Shown here one piece after another: positions 4,667 through 5,022 of a stretch of DNA of 5,022 nucleotides; position 1 is the stretch's first letter, and each line of letters begins with the position of its first letter. The translations under genes and the position numbers were made by a program. The DNA is from an uncultured Eubacteriales bacterium (GTDB lineage Bacteria > Bacillota > Clostridia > Oscillospirales > Oscillospiraceae): the NCBI GenBank assembly GCA_958402445.1, contig CATXTO010000078.1, positions 1 to 5,022 on the forward strand, in the 5' to 3' direction. The notes under the pieces were generated by a model that worked only from the letters and a program-made list of their open reading frames with translations, was not told the DNA's origin and did no database searches.

Positions 4667-5022
4667 TGTAGGGGCGACCTTTGGTCGCCCGCAGGGGGGA
4701 ATGCACCGGTTTTGAAGGGTTTGCCGGGCGAGCGCAGCTCGCTCCTACAGGGAGAAGCAACGGGCGAGCACAGCCCACCCCGTTTGTACCGATGGTGCGA
4801 TGTAGGGGCGACCTTTGGTCGCCCGCTGGTGGAATGCGCCGGTTTTGAAGGGTTTGTCGGGCGAGCATAGCTCGCCCCTACAGGGAGAAACAGCAGGGGA
4901 GCGCAGCTCACCCCGTTTGTACCGGTGGTGCGATGTAGGGGAGACCTTTGGTCGCCCGCTGGTGGAATGCGCCGGTTTTGAAGGGTTTGTCGGGCGAGCA
5001 TAGCTCGCCCCTACAGGGAGAA
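4667..5022. repeat. Tandem array 3: 133-bp unit with inverted hairpins, two and a half copies, cut by window end
   Basis: Copies start with TGTAG at 4667, 4801 and 4934 (134 and 133 bp). Each has a forward hairpin GGGCGACC-TTT-GGTCGCCC (4672-4690, 4806-4824 and a mutated copy at 4939-4957) and a linker containing CCGGTTTTGAAGGGTTTG. A reverse hairpin of the GGGCGAGC type with a CTACA foot follows (4726-4749, 4859-4882, 4992-5015). Copies 1 and 2 then carry a third, decayed hairpin without a CTAC foot. The array probably continues past 5022. Confidence 0.92.

Noticed and set aside
4573..5003. Frames of 62-142 codons in array 3 on both strands
   Set aside because: They are made of hairpin repeat sequence, have no recognisable domain or ribosome binding site, and are not kept in frame by the 133-bp period.

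Overview
The window reads as a GC-rich Clostridia chromosome segment, most likely from an Oscillospirales / Oscillospiraceae gut anaerobe. The pointers are Firmicutes-type AGGAG ribosome binding sites, a short CBM48-GH13 GlgB, a clostridial homologue of the F420-0:L-glutamate ligase family, and GTAG-footed GC hairpin repeats of a kind I associate with such genomes. This taxonomic call is an inference from gene style, not a database match.

Layout, left to right. 1-351: five copies of a 72-bp unit, each holding two GC hairpins. 343-2259 (minus): glgB, glycogen branching enzyme, whose TAG stop lies in the foot of the last hairpin. 2260-2545: glgB leader, a sigma-A-like promoter and otherwise featureless DNA. 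2546-2572: a good intrinsic terminator on the minus strand. 2586-3081: a second hairpin array, period 136-137 bp. 3144-4043 (minus): F420-0:L-glutamate-ligase-like protein with an acidic tail. 4064-4399 (minus): HIT/HINT-family nucleotide hydrolase, with its promoter at 4457-4484. 4485-4666: no gene. 4667-5022: a third hairpin array, period 133-134 bp, cut by the window end.

All three genes are on the minus strand and form two transcription units. The HIT gene and the ligase-like gene are 20 bp apart and should be one operon. Its transcript would run through the 136-bp array as a roughly 600-nt 3' UTR before meeting the terminator at 2546-2572. glgB has its own promoter and stands alone here, without glgC, glgD, glgA or glgP in view.

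The most interesting content is the repeat system. All three arrays use one module: a GTAG foot, an 8-bp GC stem beginning GGGCG, and a 3-nt loop of form T-N-Y when read from the foot. The stems come in four covarying versions. Modules are paired in inverted orientation (GTAG-hairpin ... hairpin-CTAC) and tandemly amplified with locus-specific linkers. This is the architecture of REP/BIME elements, which are mobilised by RAYT (TnpA-REP, Y1 HUH) transposases and were described mainly in gammaproteobacteria. A clostridial REP/BIME-like system is the main hypothesis; no RAYT gene lies in this window.
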